From the NCBI GenBank assembly GCA_030581615.1, contig JAKTTT010000005.1, positions 453,055 through 517,054 on the forward strand: a stretch of DNA of 64,000 nt, written 5' to 3'. The translations under genes and the position numbers were made by a program. Position 1 is the stretch's first letter; each line of letters opens with the position of its first letter. The notes beneath the pieces were generated by a model that did no database searches, was not told where the DNA came from, and was given only the letters and a program-made list of their open reading frames with translations. The stretch is from Alloascoidea africana. Its lineage: Eukaryota > Ascomycota > Alloascoideomycetes > Alloascoideales > Alloascoideaceae. Shown piece by piece: positions 1 to 9,655 of this stretch.

Positions 1-744
1 TACCCAATTGTCTGGGATGTAGCTATCAGATGACTGGTAATTGAATCTAACTTCAGGAATGTAGGTTGAAAGGTGATTGATTTTGTAGGAGATGTTAAAG
101 TTTCGTGTGAACTTTAAAAGCATTTTTCAAGCCATAACACCTTTTGTTAGTAGGAAGTATGAGATGCCAAAGTCTGACAATCTTTAGAGCTGAAGGTTTT
201 GCACTTTAGGAAGATAAATAAAACTCGTTGAGAGAAATTCGTACATATCAAGTTGTGTAGTAGAATGAAAGTATGCCAAGGGCTCATACACAATAACACA
301 TATAACCGATACTCTATCCTCAGTTTTTTGGATCAAATTGACTAAAGGATACCCGATAGTGCTGTTTTAAAATTCTCCTGCAAATTTAGTTCTTGAAATC
401 ATATGCTGTACGAGTCATGGTTGTCTTGGATAGTCATTGAGCATAGTAGCCGATCAGCCAATACTTTTCCGAAATATCGGAAAACTTAACAGGCCTGTTA
501 TTCAATCTTTGGTGTAATACCTCAGTTGAAACTGGAGACTTACAAGCTCGTATCCATGTTTAGGACTTGGTGTTTGCATGAAAAGTGAGCCGCTAAAAAC
601 ATAAAGTCAAGCTCTAGAAAAAGAATTGTTGATAAAACTACCATTTCTATATTCATCAGCCTAATATTTTACTCGATTCGTCACCATTAATAAATAGAAA
701 TTAGAAATATGTTTCTTTTGAGAAATCTCTCAAATCTTTTGCTC
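1..744. other. Intergenic, no gene seen
   Basis: AT-rich sequence with no convincing reading frame on either strand. The 3' flank of the carbonic anhydrase gene lies at its right end. I see no tRNA, repeat or strong regulatory motif here. Confidence 0.6.
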
Positions 745-1542
745 TTAATGACTATCACCATGATCAGATTCTTCTGTTAGAAAGTCCGCGTACGCCGCAT
801 CTCCCGGAACGTTAATCTGTTGTAATTGCCCGTTACTAACATTGAAAAGAAAACCAAATACTTGAAGTTTGTTCTCTTGTATGGCGTCTGCGACGCTTGA
901 ATGCTGCTGAACATGGTAAACCTGCTGGATGACGTTCAGCTCTGACAGCTTGTCGGCCTTTGCATCTGAATCTGCAATTTTTTCCAGTAAATCGTGGTTT
1001 CTAGCTTTTGTTTGTTTGATTTCTCTAATCCAAAGGTCTAACACTCCGCCAATACGGTGCGTGTTCATGGCAGCTCCTATTGCGCCACATCCCGTATGTC
1101 CTGCAACAATGATCTTTGTTACACCAAGTTTCTCAACTGCATACTGAATAACACCGGCGCTGGAGATGTCCGCATAAGGGACGAGATTTCCAATGTTGCG
1201 GTGGACAAAAACCTCGCCTGGTAATAAATTGAGACTTTCCTCGCTGACTCTCGAGTCAGAGCACCCTATCCATAAAGTGTGGGGGTTCTGGCTTTTTGCG
1301 ATTATCGGGAAAAGATCTGGGTACTCCTCGGCCAAGTCCAAGGCCCAATTTTGATTAAGCTCAATAACTTCGGATATATTGTAATCAGCTGTGAGTTTGA
1401 AGGGTGGAATAAGTTCTTCAGAAGACGTTGTATCCTTTTCATCAACCGCCTTTTGATTGATCTTGAAAGATGGGACCACGGGAGAGCCCAAGACTGAGAC
1501 CAGTAGGCCACTGAATAAGAAGAATTTTCGGCTCAGGAGCAT
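745..1542 (-). CDS. NCE103: Beta-carbonic anhydrase with secretory signal peptide
   Basis: 265 aa. It catalyses CO2 hydration to bicarbonate. The beta-class zinc site is complete: CSDSR gives Cys94, Asp96 and Arg98, and GHTGCG gives His149 and Cys152; the HRNIGNLV and HTGCGAI blocks are typical of the family. Residues 1-20 (MLLSRKFFLF, then SGLLVSVLGS) form a basic-hydrophobic signal peptide with a good small-residue cleavage site, followed by about 30 polar residues before the catalytic domain. S. cerevisiae Nce103 is cytosolic and non-classically exported, so a cleavable signal is unusual; fungal secreted beta-CAs are known elsewhere. The tail is His/Asp-rich (SDHGDSH). It stands alone, with 1.7 kb of gene-poor sequence upstream. 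Family assignment is firm; extracellular location is inferred from the N-terminus. Confidence 0.93.
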   Translation of the reverse strand: MLLSRKFFLFSGLLVSVLGSPVVPSFKINQKAVDEKDTTSSEELIPPFKLTADYNISEVIELNQNWALDLAEEYPDLFPIIAKSQNPHTLWIGCSDSRVSEESLNLLPGEVFVHRNIGNLVPYADISSAGVIQYAVEKLGVTKIIVAGHTGCGAIGAAMNTHRIGGVLDLWIREIKQTKARNHDLLEKIADSDAKADKLSELNVIQQVYHVQQHSSVADAIQENKLQVFGFLFNVSNGQLQQINVPGDAAYADFLTEESDHGDSH

Positions 1543-3232
1543 GTTATGTATTTTGAAAATGATAGATAGAAGATCGATTTTCTGAAGCAGTTAAGAAGGA
1601 ACTTTGGAGTTTTTATATTGGAAACAGAGGACTCCGACTCGGAGAAATGCGTACACAGGATTCGTGTGTCATTTGACAAAACGAATGCTGACATTTGCCA
1701 TGGGGATACGCGTACAATAATCCAAAAATAAAATATGAAAATTAAAAGTTATACTTATCTGCTTGTAAGGGCCGGAATGGACCATCTGTAAGGTTTTTTT
1801 TCAGCAGTATTGCAGCTTCAAATTCGGAACTGCCATTATAAAGTATAAACGTGCGATAAAATCAATCGAAATTCCTAGAATCAGCTTTTTGCCGAGCATG
1901 CAATTCCATGAAGTAAACACAGCTGCATCCAGAAACAATTCTGGAAATTGATGTCAAAAAGAATCGGGGAAGGGAACTTTAGAGTGTTTACCAACTCAGC
2001 TGTTCGGAGACGATGCAAAATATAAGCAGGCACTGCTATTAATCAAGTCCTGTAATAGTCTTTTTATGTGCCAAATTATAAGTAGATATATTCTCAGTTT
2101 ACTAGCATGTGTTGACTGAGACAATGCTTCAGCTGATCTTGAAGATGTAATCAACAGAATGCATTTCCGGAACAGAAACTGGCCAAGCCCAAACAAGGCG
2201 ATCTGAATTTCGAGGAAAATGTTTGGGCTCATGACATGGGACATTACAGAGACTGTTTTGAACAGGATATTCCGAAAGAACTTCAAGCGCAGCCGTATCT
2301 GCAGTCTCGCATCGTCGACCATGCAGACCCTTAGCCCTAGCAAAAGAAACCTGCTAAAAACCAACTCCAACAATCACAGAAAGGCAAGAAAAAGCCAGAC
2401 ACGTTGGATTTGGAGTCTAAATTCAATAAGGGGATTCTCTTTCTTGGACCACTTTGACGAGCAATTGATATTCTTTAACTCCCAGGACATCCTGAGGAAG
2501 AGAATTTGAGCTTTAAATTATTCCTAGACAATGGTTGGGAACGTACAACCATAAACGTGATTTTACTGACTTCCCTGACTTTTACTGCAAAAGCGATTTG
2601 CGTGTTCAGGGTCCTTCTGATAATGGTTAGTGCAACATTCACTATAAATTCTGAGGTTATGGAATGTGTACTATTTTTGACACTCACTAGTAATAGGCTT
2701 ATAGATCTCGACAGATAAACCCGACCATATAATTTTGTTTGACAAGTCAAAGAAATTTCTTTCAAGTTAGGCTACTGAGATTTTTTTGCGGTTTAATGGC
2801 TAAAATAGCAAAGACAAATATATCGTGAAACAATCATGTACAAAAGTGTGCTGTATATCAAACACCCTGGGAAACCATTTACGACGGTGGAAACACAAAT
2901 TGAATGTTTTTAACCTCCAATATTTTACGCAGAAAGCAATTATAGGTTGGCACATATCTAAATTCTTATCCTTGGAATAGGCCTGTGTTAAGATACGATC
3001 CACATGCATCAATTGGATGCAAACCGAAAAAACCTACTGCTAAGAAGAAACAATCATCATGATCTCATTATCTGATTTGTCCATACCATAAATAAAAAAA
3101 CTATGAAAAACTACAAAAACACAAGGGTTGAATGGAAAAAAAGACCCAAATATAAGGCAATTGGAAAAAAAACACAAACGTTGAAGTAAAGAAGGCGAAT
3201 GGAAACTTCTGACACTCTATTGATCAAGATTG
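1543..3232. other. Gene-poor intergenic region with one coding relic
   Basis: 1.7 kb between the carbonic anhydrase start and the epsin stop. No intact gene is visible. Short AT-rich open frames on both strands have no recognisable domain. The stretch 2143-2457 (+) looks like a decayed coding fragment and is listed separately. Confidence 0.5.
2143..2457 (+). pseudogene. Possible decayed coding fragment
   Basis: One frame stays open for 63 codons from 2143, meets TAG CCC TAG at 2332-2340, then runs 38 more codons in the same frame to a TGA at 2455. The translation has balanced, protein-like composition (for example FEENVWAHDMGHYRDCFEQD, then a Lys/Gln-rich part with KKKPDTLDLESKFNKG). Just upstream another frame gives a similar stretch (ASADLEDVINR near 2128-2160), suggesting a frameshift. 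There is no start codon and no family I recognise. It could be a chance open run; a pseudogene is the better guess. Confidence 0.25.
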
Positions 3233-4783
3233 TTAGAAATCGATCAGATCAGCCTTTGCCACATTTCCATGATTCTGAAAAGTGTTCCCACTGGGATCTT
3301 TGATCATTGTATTTGTGCCCGAAGGTCCCGCCACAAAAAAGGGGTTGTTGGTCGCAGCGGTCGGAGATACACCTCCTTGATTGGAAGAGATGAATGGGAT
3401 TCCAGAACCAGCTGAATTGGTGAAGCCGCCACTACCTAGTTGCTGACCTGGCACTCTCGCGTCTCCAGTATTTCCAAACGTGTCAATGCCATTATCCCCT
3501 GCTCCGGCAGCAAGCAAATTGTTTAAGTCGCTTAGTGAGGCGTTGCTTGTGGGTAATCCATTTGTCGGGGAGATATTCTGGCTTGGCTGAGATGCTGTGA
3601 AAAAAGAAAGGTCTGCTAAAGTAGTGGTCCCTGTAGTGGCTGGTATCCCGGTGGTGAAGATAGGGTTTGTATTTCGTTGAATACCTTGAGATGCATTTGC
3701 GAACGGCGAATTTGAGTGCGTCAGGCCATTAAGACTGTTGCCATTGTCATAGGTAGTGAGATTAAAGGACGATTGAGGATTTTGGTCTAACTGGAAAATG
3801 CCAGAGGACGGAGAATGAACGGCAAAAGGATTATTCGACTTGGGTGCTGGTGAAGCTGTTGGAAAAGCAGAAAAGTTACTTGTCACCGGAGTAATGGTTT
3901 GAGGGAGTATCTGCTGTTGAGCAATCTGTTGTTGTGTACTAGATATGCCAAAAATGTCGTTGTTTCCCAAAAAGGCATTCTGCTGCGAAAAACTGTTTCC
4001 CGTTGGGCTCATATTGCTACCATCTCTCACAATTCGAGAGGCTTCTTCTTCTTTGCTCATCTGGATAGCTTTTTGAAGGTCTCTATCTTCTGCAGATTCT
4101 GCTTTGCGCCGAGCAGCCTCTTCTCGAGCCGTCTGCTTGCTCATCTCTATGACCAACTGAAGTTCGGCCTCTGCCTCGACATTATGGCCTGTATCTCTTG
4201 CTCCATGGTCCGAATTTCTTCTTCTGTCATTTCGAGGTCGAGCATTCGCAGAGGTGGAATTACTGAGAGAGCCTACCGTTCGGCTTCTTGATCTTTGAAC
4301 TGTTGTGGATGGAGGCTCTTTGGGGACTGGGGCTCCAGTTTCTGCGGCAGACGCTCGCTCCTCAGTCAGCAAGTCCTTGTCTCTGACGAGCAAGTATATT
4401 CTCTTTGCCGCTTCTCGTATTTCGAGTCCTTGGTCGACGGACAAGTTGTCAATGTATACAAACTCCCGTAATGTTTTAATCTCATATATCCGACTCTCTG
4501 TCCATGCAACCATACTGATATCTCCAAAGCGTAAAAGATAATCCAGCAAAGCCAGAGACTTCAAAACATGTCGCCAATTTTTGCCCTTATCATTTAGACG
4601 GCGTTCCAAAATGTCGATGATGTCTTCTCTATGGACCAAAATTTGCGATAACAATGCAATCTCGTACTTTTCCCTCTCCGTTGGCATTTCAGGGGCGTTA
4701 CTGGTCGCATTACGAACTTTCTTCTGGGTAGCGGTATACCCGCTTGCCTTGTTCTTGAGACTCCTTACAATCGATTTGGACAT
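3233..4783 (-). CDS. ENT1: Epsin (ENTH-domain clathrin adaptor)
   Basis: 516 aa, endocytic adaptor that binds PI(4,5)P2, ubiquitinated cargo, EH-domain proteins and clathrin. An ENTH domain fills about residues 10-145 (NATSN at 26-30, RRLNDKGKNWRHVLKSLALL at 61-80), starting MSKSIVRSLK as in yeast Ent1/Ent2. Two ubiquitin-interacting motifs lie near 205-218 and 234-248. The Q/N/S/P-rich tail carries two NPF tripeptides (319-321 and 480-482). The protein ends in LIDF, a C-terminal clathrin box. I chose ATG 4783 because it begins the conserved N-terminus; the same frame is open further upstream but has no conserved sequence and runs into the divergent gene. The divergent unknown starts 176 bp away. 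Confidence 0.92.
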   Translation of the reverse strand: MSKSIVRSLKNKASGYTATQKKVRNATSNAPEMPTEREKYEIALLSQILVHREDIIDILERRLNDKGKNWRHVLKSLALLDYLLRFGDISMVAWTESRIYEIKTLREFVYIDNLSVDQGLEIREAAKRIYLLVRDKDLLTEERASAAETGAPVPKEPPSTTVQRSRSRTVGSLSNSTSANARPRNDRRRNSDHGARDTGHNVEAEAELQLVIEMSKQTAREEAARRKAESAEDRDLQKAIQMSKEEEASRIVRDGSNMSPTGNSFSQQNAFLGNNDIFGISSTQQQIAQQQILPQTITPVTSNFSAFPTASPAPKSNNPFAVHSPSSGIFQLDQNPQSSFNLTTYDNGNSLNGLTHSNSPFANASQGIQRNTNPIFTTGIPATTGTTTLADLSFFTASQPSQNISPTNGLPTSNASLSDLNNLLAAGAGDNGIDTFGNTGDARVPGQQLGSGGFTNSAGSGIPFISSNQGGVSPTAATNNPFFVAGPSGTNTMIKDPSGNTFQNHGNVAKADLIDF

Positions 4784-4959
4784 TCTCGGCTTTTGTACTG
4801 AGGCTTCGGCTGGGTGGGATGTCACAAGGAAAGAAAGAAATACGATATCAGGGAGGTGGGTGTATGGATGTTGTTGCTGTTGCCTTTGAGCCTCTGCAAA
4901 TAGGCAGGCGAGCGGAAGAAACAAAGACATTAAGCTCGACTTTACGAAACACAATTTCC

Positions 4960-5487
4960 ATGTCTGACGGGAACAGAACACAGGTCCACTTGATCTCTGC
5001 ACACCATGCTCTGTACATTGAGGAGTGGACGAGAGATAAGCTGGAGTTTGACGACATTGAGCTGAGGCCGGAGAACCCTACCGCTTCGTTTCCCTTTGAC
5101 CGATCACAGAGCGACAATGAGGACAACGAGTTTTTTGGGCAGGACACGGCGTTTGGCATTTCACGCGTACAAAGAAAAGAGCACATTGCGTGGAAGGACC
5201 TTGGGATTGATGAGCTTTTGGACCCAATTGGCGAAAAGTCCGAAAGAGATCTAGGGACCGAACCGCTCTTGGAGAGCAAAGGCGAAGCACATCAAGGCGA
5301 CCAGACAATATTGAAGCCGTTGCGAAGATATCACAATGAAGACGGTGGAAGAAGTGACGACATTGATGATTTATTACGCGGCATAGACCAGTTGTCTTCT
5401 GGCAGTGGCAACAGAGTGCCTCCATCCAATACTGGGAAATCTAAAGGCTTTGAATCTGGCTCATGGACAAAAAGACAGCCTCGATGA
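4960..5487 (+). CDS. Hypothetical acidic protein, 175 aa
   Basis: ATG at 4960 opens a 175-codon frame that shares a 176-bp divergent promoter with epsin. The product is acidic and largely polar, with no signal peptide or membrane segment. Two blocks may be functional helices: HIAWKDLGIDELLDPIG near residue 72 and DDIDDLLRGIDQL near residue 143. I do not recognise the family. Coding use is supported by the conserved-looking acidic blocks, the ATG just 3' of a compact promoter, and a T-rich 3' flank (after 5500). The frame continues upstream into the epsin promoter, but that extension overlaps the epsin 5' region and is unlikely to be translated. Confidence 0.6.
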   Translation: MSDGNRTQVHLISAHHALYIEEWTRDKLEFDDIELRPENPTASFPFDRSQSDNEDNEFFGQDTAFGISRVQRKEHIAWKDLGIDELLDPIGEKSERDLGTEPLLESKGEAHQGDQTILKPLRRYHNEDGGRSDDIDDLLRGIDQLSSGSGNRVPPSNTGKSKGFESGSWTKRQPR

Positions 5488-5682
5488 AGAACTGCATAGG
5501 GTTATATACATCTTTTATGTTTGCTGTGGTTGTAATGCTTTGTAATGAAAAAATGTAACGGCAAGAAATTTTTTTGTATTGTGGGGGTGAACAGTGGTAT
5601 TTCCATTTCGCGGCACTTTCGTGTTTTTTGGCGTTTACTTTTCACTTTTTAACCCCTTGCCTCCAAACATTTAGCCTTAATA

Positions 5683-8600
5683 ATGCACCCGGACCATGAG
5701 AAACAACGACGTGAAAGACTAGTTTCGTTTGCCGTATCGATACAGGGAGTAGTCGGGAACCTTCAACCAGAGCTGGTACTATCTCTTTTCAACAAATACA
5801 AAGGTAATGTCCAGCAGGCTGTTAACGGGTATTACGATGGAGACCATAGCATTCCTACAACAACCACAAACGCGAGTGTAAAGCCCAAAAAGGAGGATAA
5901 AGGGGTAAATAAACGGATCTTTTATCCCTCTGAATCTCCATTTCAGAAGAAGCAGAAGGTGAATGTCCGAGATGTGCGGTCTCTATGTTCGACACCACAG
6001 AAAAGAGCCAAGACACCAGAGAAAACAGTAAATACTCTGTCTCCCCCTCCGGCCATTGCGTCCAATCCAAGATTCATTGGAACGCTTCACTGTATGGCTT
6101 GGGTGACAAGACACAATACAAGCCTGCTCAAGTATGGTGAGGCACTAACAGTTTCTGTACCGCCTCTGGCCGTGGCCCAAACTCGCAAAGGAGCTCTATC
6201 AAAAATTTCATCCGTCGCTACAAACACGTTTGTAAGGCTGTCTATTCAAGATCCCAATCCCAAATACCCTGATCGCGAAATTGGGAGGCTTCCGGAGGAT
6301 ATCGGGTCCATAATTGCACCTCTACTGACTATGAAATTGTGCACATTCCGAGGCAAGTGCTTGTTTATTGACAAACGATTGAGCCTGGGTGACTCGTTTT
6401 TGATCCAGATAAATTGTTATTTGAACGCAGATGTATTCAAACCTTTGGGGAACGGGGATTCTGTACTCTCGGAAAAAGTTGGAAAGATGGTTAAGCGCAC
6501 ATCTTTAATGGAAGAGCTAGGGAAAAATACTGGACTTTTGGGTGATGAGGAAGATTCGGAAAGTGGGACATTTATTGCAGCACAGATTGAAAAATGGGAG
6601 AAAAAGAACACGTTTAACAATTCGACAAAGGAAACCACGATTGAAAAGTTGTTGAAAAGCCGACAAATTGCAATAGTGCGGCTTTTTGACCGGTTGCATC
6701 TCCAGCCAACCGAACCCGAAACTGAGGCAGAAGTGAAACTTCTGAACAACGTGCCCAGTGGTACAAAGTCTGAATTGGGATCGGAATCTGAACATGAACA
6801 AGAAGAATTGAATTCGGATCAACTAAACACGATATACAGAAACACACAGACAAACGAAAAAATGAGTTTGCTGAAGGAAAGCGACCCCCCAGAGGGGTTC
6901 AAACTTGATCTACGGCCATATCAGAAGCAAGGTCTTTCATGGATGTTGACTCGAGAGAAAGAGGTGGATTCAAATGGTATCAATAGTACTCAGCAGCAGT
7001 TAGAGGAGGAAGAGGATAAAGAAGCAATGATCAATCCTCTATGGAAAGAGTATAAATGGCCTGTTGAGAAGACCAAAAAGGTCAAGGCCAAGGAAAAGGA
7101 AAAAGATGAAGAACAAGAAGAGCTCTCTGGGACCCCTGTTCCCTTTAACGACGGAGAGGAATTTTTCTACGCAAATCTGTACAGTGGCGAGTTATCGAGG
7201 AAGAAACCTCTGATAAAGAGCATGATGAGAGGCGGCATCTTGGCAGATGAGATGGGACTGGGGAAGACCATTTCGACATACGCCCTAATAAGCACAGTCT
7301 ACGAAGACAGGTCCGCGCTAACAAGCACCGATTCGAATTTTGTCCATGCAATGGAGAGAATTAGGAATGAGAGATACGCGTACAGAACCACGCTTATCAT
7401 TGTGCCCATGTCGTTACTGTCTCAATGGCAAAAAGAGTTTGCTAAAGCTGTTGACGACGAATTCAAGTGTATTGTTTACTATGGAAGCGACGTGTACGGT
7501 GATTTGGCGCCAGTGCTGTGTCGGAAAGATGCCCCCATTGTAATGATTACCACTTATGGTACAGTGCTTGGCGAATGGAACAGATTTCGTAATCGCCAGT
7601 CGAGGAGAAAGACTGAGCAGCAAGGTACCAAGCCTGATATTGGGTTATTCTCTGTCAGATATTTTCGGATTGTGCTTGATGAGGGACATACGATCCGAAA
7701 TAGAAACACAAAAACTTTTAAATCGTGTATTGATTTGGACTCGGCGCGCAAATGGGTTTTAACGGGAACACCTATCATCAATAGAATAGATGATCTCTAT
7801 TCTCTTTTGAGATTTATGGAGTTGGAGCCCTGGTGTAACCATTCCTATTGGCGAAGTTTTGTGTCCTTGCCGTTTGAGTCGAACGATGCGGGAAAAGCGC
7901 TAGGTGTGGTGAAATCGATTCTGGAGCCTATTTTGCTGCGAAGAACGAAAAACATGAAACAGGCAGATGGGTCTCCGTTGATTGAGCTGCCGGATAAACA
8001 GGTGTTTATTGAGAAGGTAGAGTTTGAAGAGCGGGAGAGAGCGCTGTACAATCTATTTTTCAGAAGAGCAAAGTCAGCGTTTGTGGATAATTTTCAGCAA
8101 AACAGCAACGCGCTGAAGAGCTATACGGCCATATTTTCGTGGATTTTGCGATTGAGACAAATATGTTGCCATATGGATCTTGTGAGGGCTGGTTTTGCAA
8201 GAAGAAGTTCCGATTCGGACAGTCTGGAGAGCAATAGCGGCTACGGGAAAGGTAGTGGAGGGGGCGCAACCAACACAGGGACCAGCAGCACCAGCACCAG
8301 CGGCAGCACAACAGCGCCTTTAACGGAGGAAGAGAGAAATATGTACCCTGAACTGGTGGAATTTTTGGACACCCAGCTGAAGAGCGAAAAGCTTGTTTCG
8401 AAGGATATACAAAAGACAAGTGATCGGATATATGAGATGCTGGACGGGAAGGAAGAGAAAGAGTGTGCGATTTGCACTGCGAGTCCCATCGAGGCTCCTG
8501 GGATCACCTCGTGTGGGCATGTTTTTTGTCTCAGTTGCATCTTGGGACACATTGACGTGAGTATTTTTGAGCAAGCAAATTTTTTGAAGGGAAAGGTCGG

Positions 8601-9348
8601 GTCGGAGGAATGGGCAATTTTTTCAGTATTGATGATGATTATTATTTTGATTATTATTAACCAAGCTTTGGCTTAGTTTCAATTGGAGCGACAAAACAAT
8701 CCTCTTTGTCCTCTTTGCCGCGCAACGGTTTCCAAAGACTTTGTGTTCTATGTGAAAAAGTCTGAGGAAGAAGGGCATTCGAGGCCGTACCGGTTAATAC
8801 CATACAACTCATTGAACAGGTCGTCAAAAATCAATCGCTTGCTGGGGCATTTGCGGGTGCTGAAAGAGCGAGAACCCAATAAACAGGTGGTTGTGTTTTC
8901 GCAATTCACCTCTTTTCTGAGTCTGATAGAGAAGGAGCTGGGGTACGAAGAGGGCATTGTTACGTTCCGATTCGATGGCAGTCTCTCGCAGAGCGAGCGC
9001 GAGCAGACTCTGGAAGCGTTCAGAGGCCACGAATCGGGCGGCAGACGGCTTGCCGTGCTGCTCATCTCGCTCAAGGCCGGGGGAGTAGGAATCAATCTGA
9101 CCTCATCGTCGCATGCCTTTCTGATGGACCCATGGTGGTCGCCCAGCATCGAGAAGCAGGCCATAGACCGGCTGCACAGGATCGGGCAGACCAGCAGCGT
9201 GACGGTGGTGCGGTTTGTGGTCCAGGACAGCATCGAGGAGAAGATTCTCCAGATCCAGGAGCGCAAGGCCAAGCTGGGCGAGGACGCCGTGGCCACGGAC
9301 GCTGGAAAGCTTCGTGTGGACGAGCTCCAGGGCCTGTTCGGGCTGTAG
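5683..9348 (+). CDS. RAD5: DNA damage tolerance ATPase/E3 ligase Rad5 (one intron)
   Basis: Exons 5683-8556 and 8677-9348 give 1181 aa (S. cerevisiae Rad5 has 1169). Rad5 polyubiquitinates PCNA with Ubc13-Mms2 and remodels stalled forks in the nucleus. In order: an N-terminal UBA-like helical block (residues 10-45), a HIRAN domain near 125-245, SWI/SNF ATPase with Walker A DEMGLGKT (about 522-529) and DEGH (666-669), RING finger starting at Cys928 (CAIC, CGHVFC, CPLC), then helicase C with the RIGQ motif VI. The 120-nt intron 8557-8676 (GTGAGT, TATTAAC, TTAG) falls between RING codons ending GHID and resuming FQLERQNN; splicing is phase 0 and restores CPLC. Without splicing the frame ends at the TAG of the acceptor. 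Confidence 0.95.
8557..8676 (+). other. RAD5 spliceosomal intron within RING finger
   Basis: 120-nt intron with donor GTGAGT, branch-like TATTAAC at about 8655-8661 and acceptor GGCTTAG. Retention would read through to a TAG that overlaps the 3' splice site, removing the last two RING cysteines and helicase motifs IV-VI. Confidence 0.9.
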
Positions 9349-9655
9349 CTTCACCAGCAGGCTCACCATTAGGTCCAGCATGTCTCTGGCACCACCACCA
9401 CTTCCAGCACTTCCAGCACAAGCCCGCCAGCTCCCGCGCGCATTTCCGCTCGTATTCGTCTGCTTTTTTCCCAGAGCCCGACGTCGAATCTCCCGCCTGG
9501 GCCCGGCCGCGTGATTGGCCGGATCGCAGGGCCTGGCGCTGCCTGCACGCCGACCTCCGGCGAAGCTGGGACTGGTATATAAGGAATTGGGTCTGCCTCT
9601 CCACCTCATCTCGCTCCCCCTCCCCCCCTTCTACACCCTTTTGGATCCCTCAACA
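9349..9655 (+). promoter_or_regulatory. KGD1 promoter: CCAAT box, TATA and C/T-rich leader
   Basis: The 307-bp gap is GC-rich. An inverted CCAAT box (GTGATTGGCC, core 9514-9518) lies 140 bp upstream of the KGD1 ATG, followed by TATATAAG at 9576-9583, and a pyrimidine-rich tract (9600-9645) just before the start. In S. cerevisiae KGD1 is activated by the CCAAT-binding Hap2/3/4/5 complex, so the CCAAT box may do the same here; that is inference. Confidence 0.55.

Noticed and set aside
4819-4959. N-terminal extension of the 175-aa unknown gene
   Set aside because: It overlaps the epsin 5' region and has no conserved character; ATG 4960 fits a normal divergent promoter.
4784-5002. 73-residue N-terminal extension of epsin
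   Set aside because: It crosses the divergent promoter and coding start of the neighbour, while the ENTH protein begins at MSKSIV as in its relatives.
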